7,261 nucleotides of DNA. Source: Synechococcus sp. CO36386bin_37. GTDB taxonomy: Bacteria; Cyanobacteriota; Cyanobacteriia; PCC-6307; Cyanobiaceae. The notes below the pieces were generated by a model. It was not told the origin of the DNA. It saw nothing but the letters and a program-made list of their open reading frames with translations, and searched no databases. Below are positions 5,815-7,261 of the stretch, in pieces (within the stretch, counting starts at the first letter, position 1; every line of letters begins with the position of its first letter). The stretch is taken from contig WTGE01000010.1 in assembly GCA_011525445.1 (NCBI GenBank), positions 1-7,261 of the forward strand, given 5' to 3'. A program made the position numbers and the translations under genes.

Positions 5815-6159
5815 ATGAAACCAATTCTCTTGTTAATTGTATCTACATTCCTAATGGTAAAAGCTGATGAAGCTTACATTAGAAAAAGGTTTCATGAAAA
5901 TCCAACATATATGTTTGCTTTGGTGCTTGCTGTGGGAAGTTGTAGAGCCGTAGAGGGTTTTGATACTGCTGATGAGGCAGCCAAAGAATCCTATGAACTT
6001 GTGAGAAAGTACCTTACGAAAAACCAAGTCAAAAACCTCTACCTTAATGCACAGATGCTACGAACGAAAATCATTGAATCGTCGGGAGGGTGTTTTATGT
6101 TTCTCAAGTCCGTTGATGGCTTAGAGTTAATCAATCCCACCCTTCTGTTAAAGGATTGA
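5815..6159 (+). CDS. Small exported protein of unknown function, two cysteines
   Basis: The 114-residue product begins with a clear signal peptide: a Lys at position 2, hydrophobic core ILLLIVSTFLMV (4-15) and a V-K-A site (15-17) fitting signal peptidase I. The mature part, about 97 residues, would be periplasmic or secreted. It is mostly helical and charged (EAYIRKRFHENPTYMFAL, DEAAKESYELVRKYLTKNQV). Only two cysteines are present, Cys43 (VGSCRAVEGF) and Cys93 (SGGCFMFLK), one near each end of the helical body, which suggests a single disulfide. Small exported proteins of this style are common orphans in marine picocyanobacteria, but I cannot name the family. ATG 5815 has no good ribosome binding site; ATG 5805 is in another frame. 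The intact signal peptide favours ATG 5815. Confidence 0.68.
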   Translation: MKPILLLIVSTFLMVKADEAYIRKRFHENPTYMFALVLAVGSCRAVEGFDTADEAAKESYELVRKYLTKNQVKNLYLNAQMLRTKIIESSGGCFMFLKSVDGLELINPTLLLKD

Positions 6160-6761
6160 AATATTTAGCTTTGACTGTGGTGATGGCGATGGCGATTTTT
6201 TAACGCGAGCACTTTTCAGTTCTGATTGAGCTACAGCTATGACATCTTCGAACAATAGACTTTGGCTATTGTGATCTTGGGTGAGTATTCATGTATGAAA
6301 TTGAGCAAAGAGTAATCATCAAAACAATTACGCTAATTGTTCCAAGCCAATTAATTGTGCACATACTTCATTCCAGCCTCTAGATTTTAATTAAAACACT
6401 GAGAGTGACCATGCGTCAAGCAAGGATTGCCTGTCGTTCATCACCTTGAATTTAATTTAAGGGTCAGGAGAGCCCTTGATCTGTCATTATCAATACCAAC
6501 ATGAGCAGGATGTATTGAGCATATTTACTCAATATTTAGCTGATTTGATTATCGCGTAATTTCAATGCTATCAGCATCATTCAAGGAATAGACAATATCC
6601 AAACATGAATCGCAAACGCTACACCCTTTCAAAAAGGTTCTGAACGTATTAAAGTTCAAGTTCAACACTTGATCCGGATGCTAATGGGTGATGAGTAAAT
6701 AAATCGTGCAGATTTCCGTGCCACGAGCCCGATTTTATCGCTCACTACCAGGTATTGGAGC
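6160..6761. other. Long AT-rich spacer without a convincing gene
   Basis: I saw no ORF with protein-like composition in either strand. A 30-residue ORF (6291-6383) follows GGGTGAG at a good distance but is too short to support. Short perfect inverted repeats occur at 6252-6272 (ACAATAG/CTATTGT, seven-base loop) and 6513-6534 (TATTGAG/CTCAATA, eight-base loop). None is followed by a T run. Repeats of this size are expected several times per window by chance. A small RNA cannot be excluded. Confidence 0.45.
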
Positions 6762-6965
6762 TTAGGGCTGATTCTTTTTGATTGTAATTCTGCCTGCGAC
6801 AAAACCAACTGAGCCGCCGATGAATGCACTTTGTATCTGCCATATCTGCTTACGAGAACGCCAGGAGGTGTTCGCAATCCAGATGCCCAGCACCAACGCC
6901 CCTATGATTGTGACAATTGAAACTGATTTTGTGATGTCCATCTTTGATAGGTTTGATGACATCAC
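6762..6965 (-). CDS. Possible small membrane protein, 67 residues
   Basis: The frame encodes one good transmembrane helix, VSIVTIIGALVLGIWIA (residues 15-31). A basic loop follows (SWRSRKQ, 34-40), then a second glycine-rich hydrophobic stretch QSAFIGGSVGFVAGRI (45-60) and a lysine-containing tail (TIKKNQP). The order of hydrophobic, basic and hydrophobic segments is like that of many two-helix inner or thylakoid membrane proteins. The start may be GTG 6965, ATG 6962 or ATG 6941; no strong ribosome binding site distinguishes them. Antisense frames are also open, so chance remains possible. No family is recognised and no operon partner is near. Confidence 0.48.
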   Translation of the reverse strand: MMSSNLSKMDITKSVSIVTIIGALVLGIWIANTSWRSRKQIWQIQSAFIGGSVGFVAGRITIKKNQP

Positions 6966-7261
6966 ATTCTGACGGCCGACGTTCGGTTTGGCTTTCCATA
7001 AACGGCTAGTTAATGGGTGCTTACTGCCTACAACGGTTTTCTCCTGCCGATGCTTCGATACTTTGAAGACGCTTGACGCTTGCTCTGCATCACGAGCAAC
7101 TCATGCCTCTCAGAGCTAACGATGAAGATACTGACAACTGAGATGGCTTTGTTGTCACTGGACATTGCAGAGCATCAAAGCAATGTCGCTGCTGAGGTCT
7201 CGAAACCGAACCTTGATGTTCGGCGGACCCATCTTTCGAATTTGGTTGCGCACCCTTAGAC
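6966..7261. other. Right-end spacer, probably upstream region of a gene beyond the window
   Basis: No frame here reads convincingly as protein, although one minus-strand frame is open for over 150 bases without a start. The stretch contains an 8-bp inverted repeat GACATTGC/GCAATGTC (7161-7187, 11-base loop). Fifteen bases further on is the second copy of the hli leader block. The orientation suggests a gene on the plus strand starting shortly after 7261. Confidence 0.45.
7203..7237 (+). promoter_or_regulatory. Copy B of the hli leader block, facing the right edge
   Basis: This 35-base block starts AAACCGAACCTTGATGTTCG and ends CCCATCTTTC. It differs from the copy upstream of hli at three positions only. 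In copy A the gene start follows 50 bases later; the same spacing here would put a start codon near 7288, outside the window. Weak similarity to the hli leader continues to the last base. Confidence 0.5.

Noticed and set aside
6291..6383. 30-residue ORF with GGGTGAG five bases upstream
   Set aside because: Too short, no signal, membrane helix or motif; a good ribosome site alone is weak evidence.
6252..6534. Seven-base hairpins at 6252-6272 and 6513-6534 as regulatory sites
   Set aside because: Perfect 7-bp repeats with loops up to 20 bases are expected roughly eight times in a window this size.
1..7261. CRISPR array, rRNA, tRNA or complete insertion sequence
   Set aside because: No regularly spaced repeats, no cloverleaf or rRNA-like sequence, and no intact transposase with terminal repeats were seen.

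Overview
The window most likely comes from a marine picocyanobacterium, either a low-light Prochlorococcus with larger genome or a marine Synechococcus of modest GC content. The firmest evidence is a complete high-light-inducible (Hli) chlorophyll-binding protein gene on the minus strand. Supporting signs are a beta-barrel protein of a type I associate with these organisms and many short orphan ORFs in long, AT-rich spacers. I could not run any database comparison, so family calls rest on motifs read by eye.

Layout. (1) Bases 1-1813 hold an accessory cluster. The tail of an upstream gene may end at 51. An intact PAPS-dependent sulfotransferase (56-964) is followed by a GNAT-type acetyltransferase whose reading frame overlaps it and carries one in-frame stop (957-1076, then 1110-1508). 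A small PqqD-like protein lies convergently on the minus strand (1505-1813). (2) Bases 1848-2420 are a decayed REP-associated tyrosine transposase, with a damaged HUH motif, an internal deletion and two frame changes. (3) Bases 2421-2758 hold no gene. (4) Bases 2759-3807 (minus) are a broken outer-membrane beta-barrel gene with a frameshift near 3572 and no start codon visible. (5) Bases 3817-4157 (minus) are the hli gene and its strong terminator. (6) Bases 4158-4501 are the divergent spacer between hli and an orphan 172-residue acidic protein (4502-5020). (7) Bases 5277-5631 look like another frameshifted gene. (8) Bases 5815-6159 encode a small exported protein with two cysteines. (9) Bases 6160-6761 show no convincing gene. 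(10) Bases 6762-6965 (minus) may encode a tiny membrane protein. (11) The last 296 bases are non-coding as far as I can see, but end in a copy of the hli leader sequence.

How the parts relate. The sulfotransferase and GNAT overlap and were probably translated together. The convergent PqqD-like protein hints at peptide modification, but no precursor peptide or radical-SAM partner is in view. The rest looks like a slowly decaying accessory region, with at least three damaged genes (barrel, transposase, 5277-5631) and one probably damaged (GNAT).

The most notable new signal is a 35-bp block found twice in opposite orientation (4208-4242 and 7203-7237; 32 of 35 identical). The first copy lies just upstream of hli. 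The second points off the right edge, which predicts another gene, possibly a second hli, starting about 25-40 bases beyond the window. I found no CRISPR array, tRNA or rRNA, and no complete undescribed system that I can defend.
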